In this document: piece after piece, positions 15,523 to 23,823 of the stretch
Layout of the letters: the number at the start of each line of letters is the position of its first letter
How positions within the stretch are numbered: position 1 is the first letter of the stretch
From: Lachnospiraceae bacterium
Lineage (GTDB): Bacteria; Bacillota; Clostridia; Lachnospirales; Lachnospiraceae
Length of the DNA: 64,000 nucleotides
Reading direction: 5' to 3'
Assembly: GCA_015056765.1 (NCBI GenBank)
Contig: SVFQ01000008.1
Location: 1 to 64,000, forward strand
Translations under genes and position numbers: made by a program
Notes under the pieces: generated by a model
The model's input: the letters and a program-made list of their open reading frames with translations, nothing else
Told to the model about the DNA's origin: nothing
The model's database searches: none

Positions 15523-16893
15523 CTAGAATCTCAAATAATAAAATGGGTTCCCCATGGCATTGGCCAGGCTATATACACAAAGCCAAAATACCACAAAGAG
15601 AATCATGGTCATCACATCATGATTCTTATATTTCTGATAGATACGCTTCCATCCGGGAATCAGCATCACAAAACCAGCCACCAGATATCCCCAGAACGCT
15701 TTCAAATTCGTCAAGATATCAGAAGCATTCACCGCTACCCCCTGTCCAAAGAAAGGAAACAGTCTGCTAAAGTAAATGCCAATGTCCTGCATAGTAGGAA
15801 GTGCAAAAATAATCCAGCTTAAGGGAATCAGTATGAGTACGTGCACATGTCCCAAAACCTTTCCCAGCTTTCCGGCTTTCTTCAGGACGAATTTCTCCCA
15901 AATGATAATGAGGCATAATGCACCGGCCCATAGAAGAAAAGTACCACCGGCTCCATGCCAAAGGCCTGTCAAAAGCCAAACCACAATCAAATTAAGCAGT
16001 GTGCGAAGACTTCCTTTGCGACTGCCTCCCATGGGAATATATACATAATCTCTGAACCATTGTCCCAACGTCATATGCCATCTCCGATAAAAATCAGAGA
16101 CAGAGGCTGCACTGTAGGGCTGATCAAAGTTTCTCACAAAAGGGAATCCCAGCATAACACCTAGTCCTGCTGCCATCAAAGAATAGCCCCAAAAGTCAAA
16201 ATACAGGGTTAAGCTATAGGCTACAACGCCAAGCCAAGCAAGGGGTGTAGAAATGCTTTCATAGCCGATGGTGCCGATTTCTTTCCACAAAATAGCAAGA
16301 TGATCCGCCAGGATGACCTTGAGAGCAAGGCCTAATACAAAGTATCTTACGCCATCGTCCAGCTGATAGAAAATATCTAATAAATAGTTTTTCTTGGACT
16401 TTCCGTAATGTTTCCCACGCCAGAAATCATTTCCCTCTATATAAGAGAATCTGGTAATCGGCCCTGACAAAATCTGCGGAAACATGGTAAAGTACACTGC
16501 AGTATCACGAAAAGTAGCCCGTCGGATTCTACCATGATAGAGATCCGACTGATAAGAAATCATCTTAAATACATAGAAGCTCAGGCCAAGTGGCAAAAGG
16601 AAATTCTGATTCCACATGTCCATGATTTTAAAGCCGGCCAAAAGACCCACATCCAGCAACACGCTTACCACAAAAAGAGCTGTTTTCTTATGAAAGCTGC
16701 CCCTTCCCAGCAAGTAATTGACAAGCGTAGCTCCTACTAAAAGCAAAAAATAATACGGCTCATCCACTGCATAAAATGCCAAACTACCTAATAGCAATAT
16801 CCATGGTCTGGCTTTCGCCGGCAGTAAGTAATATGCTATCAGCAGAATCGGCAAAATGCGAAAAATAAACCGCATATCCGAAAACTGTATCAT
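15523..16893 (-). CDS. MBOAT family O-acyltransferase (AlgI/DltB-like)
   Basis: A 456-residue polytopic membrane protein of the MBOAT family, thought to move acyl groups to extracellular polysaccharides. Family motifs are GLSFYVFKMISYQSDLY, FPQILSGPITRF, DFYRRWHMTLGQWFRDYVYIP and LLTGLWHGAGGTFL, with the conserved active-site His near residue 311. At least nine hydrophobic segments are visible. The start at 16893 has CGGAGTTTTAGATAG upstream. It forms a two-gene operon with the SGNH hydrolase. No other polysaccharide biosynthesis genes are within the window, so the polymer cannot be named. Confidence 0.92.
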   Translation of the reverse strand: MIQFSDMRFIFRILPILLIAYYLLPAKARPWILLLGSLAFYAVDEPYYFLLLVGATLVNYLLGRGSFHKKTALFVVSVLLDVGLLAGFKIMDMWNQNFLLPLGLSFYVFKMISYQSDLYHGRIRRATFRDTAVYFTMFPQILSGPITRFSYIEGNDFWRGKHYGKSKKNYLLDIFYQLDDGVRYFVLGLALKVILADHLAILWKEIGTIGYESISTPLAWLGVVAYSLTLYFDFWGYSLMAAGLGVMLGFPFVRNFDQPYSAASVSDFYRRWHMTLGQWFRDYVYIPMGGSRKGSLRTLLNLIVVWLLTGLWHGAGGTFLLWAGALCLIIIWEKFVLKKAGKLGKVLGHVHVLILIPLSWIIFALPTMQDIGIYFSRLFPFFGQGVAVNASDILTNLKAFWGYLVAGFVMLIPGWKRIYQKYKNHDVMTMILFVVFWLCVYSLANAMGNPFYYLRF

Positions 16894-16999
16894 CTATCTA
16901 AAACTCCGTAGTTCAGTTCAATTCTAATTGCTAGATAATTGTACCTTTTTTGCCCCTATGATGCAAGATAAAGGCCCCTTTTCTTACAAACAAAAAAAG

Positions 17000-17017
17000 C
17001 CTGGACAACGGTCCAGG
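17000..17017 (-). terminator. Rho-independent terminator after small ORF
   Basis: CCTGGAC and GTCCAGG pair around AACG, and the minus strand continues into seven T residues. It lies 36 bases beyond the stop of the 28-codon ORF and would separate that transcript from the MBOAT operon. Confidence 0.9.
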
Positions 17018-17052
17018 TCTCTTGCAAAGAATGCACACACTAAGAAGTAGAA

Positions 17053-17139
17053 TTACAAAGGTCTGTAGTTTAATCCTTTGTTTGCGAGTTCTACATATGC
17101 TTCCCAGCATTCTTTTAAGTAATCAACGAAAAGTTTCAT
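17053..17139 (-). CDS. Possible small protein of 28 residues
   Basis: This frame encodes 28 residues beginning MKLFVDYLKECWEAY and ending NYRPL. Three things support it: AGGAGG lies 9 bases before the ATG, the stop is followed after 36 bases by a strong terminator, and the residues form an amphipathic helix with Trp, Tyr and Leu on one face. There is no signal peptide and one Cys. The leader contains two direct copies of TTGTGAAAAAGA. It is divergent from the AraC regulator starting at 17315. I do not recognise the peptide; a regulatory peptide, membrane-surface peptide or a translated leader are all possible. Confidence 0.6.
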   Translation of the reverse strand: MKLFVDYLKECWEAYVELANKGLNYRPL

Positions 17140-17234
17140 ACTATCATGCCTCCTTCCACTCTTTTTCACAACTTCTTTTTCACAATTTTTGGGTTTACAC
17201 AATCTCTTTATTTTATGTCCTCTTCAGTGGACAA

Positions 17235-17263
17235 TTGTATAGTAGCATTTCTTCTGTTATAAT
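17235..17263 (+). promoter_or_regulatory. Sigma-A type promoter for AraC regulator
   Basis: TTGTAT (17235-17240) and TATAAT (17258-17263) are 17 bases apart and end 51 bases before the ATG. A weaker minus-strand promoter (TTATAA, 17 bases, TACAAT) overlaps it and could serve the small ORF. Confidence 0.65.
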
Positions 17264-17314
17264 ACACGTCATAAAGAAACAAAAAGTAGCCAAATTTTGC
17301 ACGAGGTATTTTCA

Positions 17315-18163
17315 ATGTTGCCATTTTACGAGGAAACAAGCAGCAATTATTCAATTTTTGTTGAAAAATGTGGCCATATTTCACCACATTTGCACCAGCA
17401 GTTGGAACTGGTTTATGTCCTGTCCGGCTCATTGGAGCTTGGTATCGGCCAGGAGCTTTATCATATGGAGCAAGGAGATTTGGCTTTCATCTTTCCCGGC
17501 CTCATACGACACATGCAGGTATTTTCCCCGGGAGATAACAAGGCTTTGCATATCCTATGTGCCCCCGGGTTCATCCAGGCTTTTTCCACAGAACTGATTG
17601 AGTCCTGTCCTGCCATACCCATTCTACCGGCTAAGAGCCTGCACGATGAGTGCACCTATATCCTGGGGCATTTATCCAGGCATTATCTGCAGATCAAAAA
17701 CAGCAAGGGAGCCTTCACTTTTCAGGACACAGAAAAGCAGACTCCGCTCTCTGATTTACTGATGCACGCCTATATGGAGATACTCCTGGTACGATGTATG
17801 CCTATGTTTTCTCTGGTTCCCAAAGGATCCGTAGGAAGTGAAGATATCATCTTTCGCACCGTATCTTATATTTCTGAGCACTTTAGAGAGCCTGTCACCT
17901 TACCCGGTATGGCCCACGATTTAGGTGTCAGTCAATATACTTTATCCAGGGTGTTCTCCGGCACCTTCCATCGAAATTTCAACCAATACTTAAATGAAAT
18001 GCGCCTGGAGTACGCTGTCAGTCTATTGCAGCATACAGACCATCCCATCACTGAAGTATGGCTGTCCGCCGGTTTTGAATCGCAGCGCACCTTTAATCGC
18101 GTCTTCAAGGAGCATTATCATGTATCTCCCAGAGAGTATAAGCAACGAACCTTCCAGCAGTAA
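17315..18163 (+). CDS. AraC-family transcriptional regulator with cupin domain
   Basis: A 282-residue DNA-binding regulator. The N-terminal 110 residues form a cupin-like sensing domain (CGHISPHLHQQLELVYVLSG, MEQGDLAFIFPGLIRH). The C-terminal 100 residues hold two helix-turn-helix units typical of AraC: TLPGMAHDLGVSQYTLSRVF and ITEVWLSAGFESQRTFNRVF, ending HVSPREYKQ. I use ATG 17315 with GAGG 8 bases upstream; the TTG at 17297 lacks a ribosome binding site. These proteins often respond to sugars. The nearest possible targets are the divergent small ORF and the MBOAT operon beyond it. Confidence 0.88.
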   Translation: MLPFYEETSSNYSIFVEKCGHISPHLHQQLELVYVLSGSLELGIGQELYHMEQGDLAFIFPGLIRHMQVFSPGDNKALHILCAPGFIQAFSTELIESCPAIPILPAKSLHDECTYILGHLSRHYLQIKNSKGAFTFQDTEKQTPLSDLLMHAYMEILLVRCMPMFSLVPKGSVGSEDIIFRTVSYISEHFREPVTLPGMAHDLGVSQYTLSRVFSGTFHRNFNQYLNEMRLEYAVSLLQHTDHPITEVWLSAGFESQRTFNRVFKEHYHVSPREYKQRTFQQ

Positions 18164-18166
18164 AAA

Positions 18167-18193
18167 AGCTTCCCGCTTATTAACGGGAAGCTT
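18167..18193. terminator. Bidirectional terminator
   Basis: AGCTTCCCG and CGGGAAGCT pair around TTATTAA-type loop bases between two convergent genes. A-runs on the left and T-rich bases on the right allow it to serve both strands. Confidence 0.88.
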
Positions 18194-18197
18194 TCCA

Positions 18198-18965
18198 TTA
18201 TTTCACACCAAATTCCAGTTTTACGGTGATGCTTGCAGTCTTATGACGGCTGCTGGTGTCTAAATATCCATCATAACTGTAATCGGATGTTCCGGAGTTT
18301 TTCGCGGTAATCTGGAATACGCCTAAGGTAGACTTCTTTAAACCGCCTACGGAAGCGCCGGATTTTTCAGCCAGGATATCGATTCTGCCTTTAGCATTCT
18401 CTGTAGCCTTATTGATCAGATCCAGTTTGATTTCATCCAGGCCTGTGCAATAGTACTCCGGTGCGTCACTGGTCAGTTCTACGTTCTGATCCAGCAATTT
18501 AGAAATATCTCTGGATACCTCTTCTACTAAATCAATGTTGCTGGAGCTCACCTGTACATTCTGAGTTAGTTCATAGCCTTCTACCAAACTATACAGGTAA
18601 TTGCCATAATCATCATAGTAGTTCTGTGAACGCTTGCTGATATCTACAGCAGACATTACATACTCGTCATCTTTTAAACCCTTATCTTTCAAATAGGATT
18701 CAACAAGTGCAGCCTGACGTTTGATCTCATCATATGCCATACTGGAGCTGTCAGAGTATGCAGTAAAGCTACCTCGCCATACAATCACATCTGCATCAAA
18801 ATCTACACTGGCAGATCCGGTAGCTGTGATACTTCTGGCATCATCACTTTTATATTTCAGGAATGTAAAAGCCAGGATTCCGCAGCTGATAATCACTGCA
18901 ATACCGATAAACAGCGCCGGTAACACACTTGTTTTCTTGTTTTCATTCATCTTTTCTTCCTCCAT
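18198..18965 (-). CDS. SIMPL domain (DUF541) membrane-anchored protein
   Basis: A 255-residue protein with one N-terminal membrane helix (about residues 15-37) and an extracellular SIMPL/DUF541 domain. Typical features are ITATGSASVDFDADVIVWRG, then helix AYDEIKRQAALVESYLKDKG and the C-terminal KTASITVKLEFGVK. The family is named for an interaction with mouse pelle-like kinase, but its bacterial role is unsettled (cell surface or oxidative stress). ATG 18965 has GGAGAGGG upstream; a second ATG at 18950 has a cleaner GGAGG spacing of 8, so the true start could be either. It follows the acetyltransferase gene by 26 bases. Confidence 0.85.
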   Translation of the reverse strand: MEEEKMNENKKTSVLPALFIGIAVIISCGILAFTFLKYKSDDARSITATGSASVDFDADVIVWRGSFTAYSDSSSMAYDEIKRQAALVESYLKDKGLKDDEYVMSAVDISKRSQNYYDDYGNYLYSLVEGYELTQNVQVSSSNIDLVEEVSRDISKLLDQNVELTSDAPEYYCTGLDEIKLDLINKATENAKGRIDILAEKSGASVGGLKKSTLGVFQITAKNSGTSDYSYDGYLDTSSRHKTASITVKLEFGVK

Positions 18966-18991
18966 ATTTCCCTCTCCTTTTTCACAAAAAG

Positions 18992-19519
18992 CTACTCTTC
19001 TACCAATAGTTTTTCCATCCAAACCATATCGTAGAAACGATTAAACTTGCGGCCACACTTGTGAAAGCGTCCCACTAAATGATAACCCATGTGGGTATGA
19101 AACTCTACGCTATTGTGAGTCAAATACTCATCCTCTACCTCAGGGTCACCAATGCAGGCATACAGATTGCGGATGCCGCGCTTCCTGCATTCTGCTTCTA
19201 AGGCTTCATATAGTTTGCGTCCTACTCCCTTGCCCTTCTGCTCCGGGTTCATATAAATCGTTGTCTCCACAGAATGCTTATAAGCTTCTCTGGCTTTGAA
19301 AACTCCTGCATAGGCAAATCCAAGGAGCTTTCCATCCTGCTCTGCTACCAGGTACGGATACCCTTCTTTTATCTGATGCATTCTATCTGTAAATTGTTCT
19401 AACGTCCACGGATCATAGTCGAAATGAATAGCCGTATTCTCTATATAATAATTGTAAAATTTCAATAACTCCGGTGCATCCTCATCTCTTACGGTGCGAA
19501 TCACTACTTCTGTCTGCAT
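18992..19519 (-). CDS. GNAT acetyltransferase, phosphinothricin/methionine sulfoximine type
   Basis: A 175-residue acetyltransferase of the PAT group. Signatures are IRTVRDEDAPELLKFYNYYI at the start, TAIHFDYDPWT, VETTIYMNPEQKGKGVGRKLY (acetyl-CoA loop near 95-115) and NSVEFHTHMGYHLVGRFHKCGRKF. Members acetylate the amino group of phosphinothricin, methionine sulfoximine or related amino acids. In gut bacteria the natural substrate is unknown. The start has GAGGAGACAGACT upstream. It is upstream of the SIMPL gene on the same strand. Confidence 0.88.
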   Translation of the reverse strand: MQTEVVIRTVRDEDAPELLKFYNYYIENTAIHFDYDPWTLEQFTDRMHQIKEGYPYLVAEQDGKLLGFAYAGVFKAREAYKHSVETTIYMNPEQKGKGVGRKLYEALEAECRKRGIRNLYACIGDPEVEDEYLTHNSVEFHTHMGYHLVGRFHKCGRKFNRFYDMVWMEKLLVEE

Positions 19520-19562
19520 AGTCTGTCTCCTCTTTTCTTGTCGCCACAGGCTCCTCTACCTG

Positions 19563-20228
19563 TCATTCGTCGGTCTTTTTATTTTTGTCATGCAAGTGTG
19601 CCGTAGGCAAATCCCATTCAAAGTGCATAGCAAGCCATCTGATAATCACGATGATAGCAAAGCCAAAGATAGAGCATATGGTCTCATTTCCCGTATACTT
19701 CCAAAGGAAGACCACTACTGCAGCCCCCGCTATACACGCTATGGCATATACATGCTTTACCAGCACATCCGGAATCTTATTGGCAAATACATCACGAATG
19801 ATACCTCCGCCGATACCGGTAAGCACACCAAGGGTAGCACATAAGAAAAGATTATCTGCATACTGGGAGTATAATCCTACAAAAGCACCATCAACTGTAA
19901 AAGCTGCCAGTCCCAATGTGTCCAGCCAAAACAATGCTTTCTCATATAGCGGAGTGATTCCTTTTGGCATAGGCTTCTGGAAATACAGTGCAAGAAAGGC
20001 AATATTGGCGGTAATCACCGTCATAATGGTGTACATGGGATTCACAAACATCACCGGTGGTATCCGGTCGATGATCATGTCCCTGATGAGTCCACCACCT
20101 GTAACTGTGGCCAGGGCAAGTAAATTACACCCAAAGATGTCCATGTCCTTCTTTGCTGCTACTACCACACCGGAAATGGCAAAAGCCACGATTCCAATGT
20201 ATTCAATAAACATCATAAAGCTAGTCAA
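19563..20228 (-). CDS. TRIC/UPF0126 family cation channel protein
   Basis: A 221-residue membrane protein with about seven hydrophobic helices arranged as two repeats, each ending in a glycine-rich turn: ATVTGGGLIRDMIIDRIPP and LTGIGGGIIRDVFANKIPDV. These repeats define the UPF0126 family (YicG, YadS), structurally related to trimeric intracellular cation channels, probably K+. A TTG at 20228 has AGGAAG about 8 bases upstream, while the ATGs at 20216 and 20213 are too far from that site, so TTG is the better start. A histidine-rich end (HFEW, HLHDKNKK) is variable in the family. Confidence 0.88.
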   Translation of the reverse strand: MTSFMMFIEYIGIVAFAISGVVVAAKKDMDIFGCNLLALATVTGGGLIRDMIIDRIPPVMFVNPMYTIMTVITANIAFLALYFQKPMPKGITPLYEKALFWLDTLGLAAFTVDGAFVGLYSQYADNLFLCATLGVLTGIGGGIIRDVFANKIPDVLVKHVYAIACIAGAAVVVFLWKYTGNETICSIFGFAIIVIIRWLAMHFEWDLPTAHLHDKNKKTDE

Positions 20229-20310
20229 AACTGTTACTTCCTTACTTCAAACTTGGGTCTACGACCACATATGGTATTATAGCATATGAATAATGCTAAC
20301 AACGAAAAAA

Positions 20311-20330
20311 TCACCAAGTTTCCTTGGTGA
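20311..20330 (-). terminator. Terminator of tRNA operon
   Basis: TCACCAA and TTGGTGA pair around GTTTCC; the minus strand continues into TTTTTT, directly after tRNA-Met. Confidence 0.88.
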
Positions 20331-20339
20331 TTTCTGTAG

Positions 20340-20413
20340 TAGCGAGAGGGGGACTTGAACCCTCGACACCGCGGGTATGAACCGCGTGCTCTAGCCAGCT
20401 GAGCTATCTCGCC
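20340..20413 (-). tRNA. tRNA-Met (anticodon CAT), elongator type
   Basis: A 74-base cloverleaf with acceptor GGCGAGA/TCTCGCT, D arm AGCTCAGCTGGCTAGAGC, anticodon loop TTCATAC in stem GCGG/CCGC, T arm GAGGGTTCAAGTCCCCC and discriminator A. The first base pair is G-U-like and the D arm lacks initiator features, so this is the elongator (an Ile2 tRNA with modified C34 is less likely). Confidence 0.9.
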
Positions 20414-20442
20414 ATATGTAATTGTGAAAGTGAAACTTTCAA

Positions 20443-20515
20443 TGGGACCTATAGGGCTCGAACCTATGACCCTCTGCTTGTAAGGCAGATGCTCTCCCAG
20501 CTGAGCTAAGATCCC
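20443..20515 (-). tRNA. tRNA-Val (anticodon TAC)
   Basis: A 73-base cloverleaf: acceptor GGGATCT/AGGTCCC, D arm AGCTCAGCTGGGAGAGC, anticodon loop CTTACAA, T arm ATAGGTTCGAGCCCTAT, discriminator A. It is transcribed ahead of tRNA-Met with 29 bases between them. Confidence 0.93.
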
Positions 20516-20547
20516 GCATTGCTTGTCCAACAAGCGACTGCCTTACT

Positions 20548-20576
20548 AATATACAATTTTAGAGGGTATGTGTCAA
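20548..20576 (-). promoter_or_regulatory. Promoter of the tRNA-Val/tRNA-Met operon
   Basis: On the minus strand TTGACA and TATATT are separated by exactly 17 bases, ending 32 bases before tRNA-Val. A short hairpin GCTTGT/ACAAGC lies in the leader. Confidence 0.85.
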
Positions 20577-20609
20577 CACTTTTTTCAAAAAAATTTTAGA
20601 AAAATATTC

Positions 20610-22355
20610 TTAGCCAATATCCGGTGTATCCACAAGAGAAATACTATCCCCGTGCTTTCCTTCTGTCTCGAAAAGAATGATTTCATTTTGACCTTTCTTT
20701 AATAAAGGTCCGGGAATGTAAAGTTTCTTCTGTGGTCCGATTTCCCAGAATCTGCCCAAGTTAAAACCGTTCAAAAAAGCAACGCCTTTTCCCCATCCGG
20801 AAAAGTCCAGGAAAGTATCTCCTATCTCATCTACATCGAATGAAAAACGATAAAAAGCGGGAGTTCCCTCCTGATAGTCTTTTTGAAAATCAACCAGTTC
20901 CATATGATCTAGGGGTAGCGTATAGATATCCCATCCGGTGTGCAAATGCCCATTGATTTGGACACACTGGGTAATGCCTTTTCTCTGTTGTTCCATTCTG
21001 GGTCCAAAATTCACTCGGCCCATGTTTTCCACCAGAATATCAAAATCCTCATCCGGCTCGATATCTCGTTCTTCTTTGTACTCTTCTAATAATTCTCGGT
21101 CGTACAATGTACCATAGTGTTTCTGCCCACAATACATCTTCGCTCTATCATTACCGCCCCAAATGCGTACGCTGTTTAAGTTTGTTTCCCTTTTCAGCTG
21201 TGAGTGGTAAAGGATATAGCCATAGCTTTGCCCCAGCTGCTCCATGGACAAAGGCCAGATGCAGTGTACCGGTTTCGACAAATCATCCAAGACAGAAAAC
21301 AGGCTTACCTTCTCTTCCGCCGGTAATGTGCCGTAGTTTTTCCTTATAATCTTGGTAGAAAAGGTGATTTCAGGTATATCCACAAACTTACTGATCACGC
21401 TTCGATATCGATAGTATTTCTGGGTAAGCTGTCCATCCTCCGTCAAAACACCGTCATAATCATAACTGGTCACATCTGGAGTCAATTCATCATAATAATT
21501 TGACCCATTCATAAAGCCAAAGTTGGTACCACCTTCAAACATATAGATATTCACATGGCCCATTTCCAGCATTTTCTCCAGGTCTTTTTCGCTCTCTTCC
21601 AGGTTACCGGTCATATGGCCCCCGTTGCCCCAGTGGTCAAACCAGCCTACCCAGAATTCAGTGCACATAAGTGGGCCTCCATCTGTATACTTTGCCAATG
21701 TCCGAAAGCGCTCTTCCGTCTTAGAGCCAAAGTTCCCGGTAGGTAGAACCCCTTTCATCACGCCACAATTTAAGTTTTCTTCAAAGGGTCCATCAGATGT
21801 GACAAGCGGAACCTCCACTCCATATTTTATCATCAGGTCCTTTAAGTGCTCCATGTAGGTGGCATCGTCCCCGTAATAGCCGTACTCATTCTCTACCTGC
21901 ATCAGGATGATATTCCCGCCTCTGGTAATCTGATGGGGCACAAGCTTTGGAATCAGTACACTGTAGTACTCTTCCACCGCCTTTAAAAACGGCTCATAGC
22001 TCACACGCAGATGCATGTGCTCTTCTTCTAAAAGCCAAGCGGGGAGACCACCGAACTCCCACTCTGCGCAGATATAGGGTGAGGGCCTGACAATCATATA
22101 TAACCCTAAATCCGCTGCAGTTTGTATAAATCTTTCGATATCACAAAATCCGGTGAAGCAAAACTCTCCCCGTTTTGGTTCCGTAAGATTCCATGGAATA
22201 TAAGTTTCTACTGTATTACATCCCATGGCTTTTAGTTTTTCCAGACGGTCCCTCCAGTACTCCGGCACCGTCCGAAAATAGTGGATGACCCCGGAAATAA
22301 TTTTCACCGGCTTATCATCCACATAAAATGTATCTTTCATTGTAATTGTTCCCAT
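20610..22355 (-). CDS. GH35 beta-galactosidase
   Basis: A 581-residue intracellular glycoside hydrolase of family 35 that releases terminal beta-galactose. Visible family features are ISGVIHYFRTVPEYWRDRL, CNTVETYIPWNLTEP, RPSPYICAEWEFGGLPAWL, the acid/base Glu in QVENEYG near residue 156 and the nucleophile Glu in CTEFWVGWFD near 231. The C-terminal part has the jelly-roll region (DFSGWGKGVAFLNGFNLGRFW). No signal peptide is present, so it would act on imported galacto-oligosaccharides. The start has AGGAGAATAC upstream. It is the last gene of the transporter operon that begins at 26912. Confidence 0.93.
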   Translation of the reverse strand: MGTITMKDTFYVDDKPVKIISGVIHYFRTVPEYWRDRLEKLKAMGCNTVETYIPWNLTEPKRGEFCFTGFCDIERFIQTAADLGLYMIVRPSPYICAEWEFGGLPAWLLEEEHMHLRVSYEPFLKAVEEYYSVLIPKLVPHQITRGGNIILMQVENEYGYYGDDATYMEHLKDLMIKYGVEVPLVTSDGPFEENLNCGVMKGVLPTGNFGSKTEERFRTLAKYTDGGPLMCTEFWVGWFDHWGNGGHMTGNLEESEKDLEKMLEMGHVNIYMFEGGTNFGFMNGSNYYDELTPDVTSYDYDGVLTEDGQLTQKYYRYRSVISKFVDIPEITFSTKIIRKNYGTLPAEEKVSLFSVLDDLSKPVHCIWPLSMEQLGQSYGYILYHSQLKRETNLNSVRIWGGNDRAKMYCGQKHYGTLYDRELLEEYKEERDIEPDEDFDILVENMGRVNFGPRMEQQRKGITQCVQINGHLHTGWDIYTLPLDHMELVDFQKDYQEGTPAFYRFSFDVDEIGDTFLDFSGWGKGVAFLNGFNLGRFWEIGPQKKLYIPGPLLKKGQNEIILFETEGKHGDSISLVDTPDIG

Positions 22356-22366
22356 GTATTCTCCTG

Positions 22367-23815
22367 TTAAAACTCGTAGTACCTTGCTCGTAAAACCGTG
22401 GGAAGCTCTTCCATACGAATATGCTGTTCATCTCCATTTAAATGCATATAGCAATGCCACTCTTGATTCTGGTCAAAATTACCCTTTTCCAGACTAAGAT
22501 AATCCAGTGTCTTATCCCCATTTGCAAGGGATAATTCCGCCCTGTATCCGTATCCTGCAAAGAGCAGTTCGCCATCTGCCAGTTCTATCACCAGTCCGGC
22601 TCCGGGCATCCACTCACTACCATCTTCTACCGGATGATAGTATTTGATATGCATGCGATACTTGCCAACAGAAAGGTCCTCTCCCATCTGTCCTTCCACC
22701 TGGCAAAAACCATATATTCTGTTTTCCTCATAAGCCTTCAGTATATACGGCATCAAAGCCTGCATCATCTTATAGCTTTCCGACAGATATACCTTAATCT
22801 GCGGAGAAGACACATTTTTATCGCTGGGATTGGTATGGGCCATTCCTGTAATAAAAGAATAGTTCTCTCCTACGCTTTCCAGCCCAAAGGGCGCATAACA
22901 ATAGGCCTTATATTTGCCCACTGCTAAATACAGATTCGCCACCGCCCAATGATCTCTTCTGGTCTCAGGGATAAAAAGAATATTGTCCTTTCTGCTATAC
23001 GCGTCTGCAAATCTTCTAAAGTCAAAGTCATAGATATCCGGAGAGACAAAATCCAACTCAGGCGCTTCCTTTTTCCATAAATCGATTGCCTCGATAATAG
23101 GACCACCACTGGGGTAGTCTCCGGGCTTACATCCTGCGTTTTCTTTCTGCCATGCATTGGTGTACATAGGGATATCCCAAACCTGCTTTGCTGCCTTTGC
23201 AAGTGCATTCACATAGCGGGCATAATGCAATACCATAAAGAATTCTTCTCTGGATAATCTGGTATCCGTATAGTCCTTGTCAGAGAATTCCGCATATACC
23301 GCTTCAGCGGGCAAACTATAATCCCTGTCTGCCTCTAGTACACCCAGTTCATTTTCCAATTGCATGGCTACTACAGTGCGGTCCTGTTTGTCCTTCGCCC
23401 GTATATGACGCATAATCTCCACGAGCGTCCTAGTCTCTACTTCCTGCAGTTCAGAGCCAAACATGCTTAAGGTTCTGGAAAGCTTTCCCGTCGCATCTTT
23501 CGTTCTTGGAAATCTACCTTGATTTAGTTTCACCCACTCCGGTGCATAAGTAGATAGTCCATTTTTCCATGCTCCAAACCATAAGAGTACCAGTTTTAAC
23601 CCATGCTCTTTAGCCTCCTGAAGCATTCTATCCAGCAGAGAAAAATCATAGTTTCCTTCTTCTTGCTCGATTTGCTCCCAGTAAATAGGCGCCAGGATGG
23701 CATTGCAATGAAGCTGCTTTGCTCTCTCCCAAACATGTTCCATATACGTTTCAGACCAGCAGGCTGAGTTATGCACTTCTCCTGCCAGCAAGATTTCATC
23801 GAAGATTCTATTCAT
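22367..23815 (-). CDS. GH42-like beta-galactosidase family protein with DUF5597-type C-terminus
   Basis: A 482-residue cytoplasmic glycoside hydrolase with a TIM barrel of the GH42/GH35 clan. Motifs are CNAILAPIYWEQIEQEEGNYDF, LVLLWFGAWKNG, acid/base Glu in MQLENELG near residue 151 and the likely nucleophile Glu in FIPETRRD near 281. The C-terminal 130 residues match the sort of beta domain called DUF5597. The substrate is probably a galacto-oligosaccharide given the GH35 and GH30 neighbours, but the family also includes other specificities. It lies between the permease and GH35 genes with spacings of about 8 and 11 bases. Confidence 0.82.
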   Translation of the reverse strand: MNRIFDEILLAGEVHNSACWSETYMEHVWERAKQLHCNAILAPIYWEQIEQEEGNYDFSLLDRMLQEAKEHGLKLVLLWFGAWKNGLSTYAPEWVKLNQGRFPRTKDATGKLSRTLSMFGSELQEVETRTLVEIMRHIRAKDKQDRTVVAMQLENELGVLEADRDYSLPAEAVYAEFSDKDYTDTRLSREEFFMVLHYARYVNALAKAAKQVWDIPMYTNAWQKENAGCKPGDYPSGGPIIEAIDLWKKEAPELDFVSPDIYDFDFRRFADAYSRKDNILFIPETRRDHWAVANLYLAVGKYKAYCYAPFGLESVGENYSFITGMAHTNPSDKNVSSPQIKVYLSESYKMMQALMPYILKAYEENRIYGFCQVEGQMGEDLSVGKYRMHIKYYHPVEDGSEWMPGAGLVIELADGELLFAGYGYRAELSLANGDKTLDYLSLEKGNFDQNQEWHCYMHLNGDEQHIRMEELPTVLRARYYEF

Positions 23816-23823
23816 ATTGTGTC

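Larger units (their letters stand above)
16894..17314. other. Intergenic region between MBOAT and AraC genes
   Basis: It holds the terminator at 17000-17017, the 28-codon ORF at 17053-17139 with its strong ribosome binding site, two TTGTGAAAAAGA repeats in that ORF's leader and overlapping divergent promoters near 17235-17263. Nothing else is evident. Confidence 0.75.

Noticed and set aside
17022-17597. Plus-strand frame of 191 codons across the small ORF and the AraC gene start
   Set aside because: It crosses a promoter, lacks a ribosome binding site and overlaps the well-supported AraC frame.
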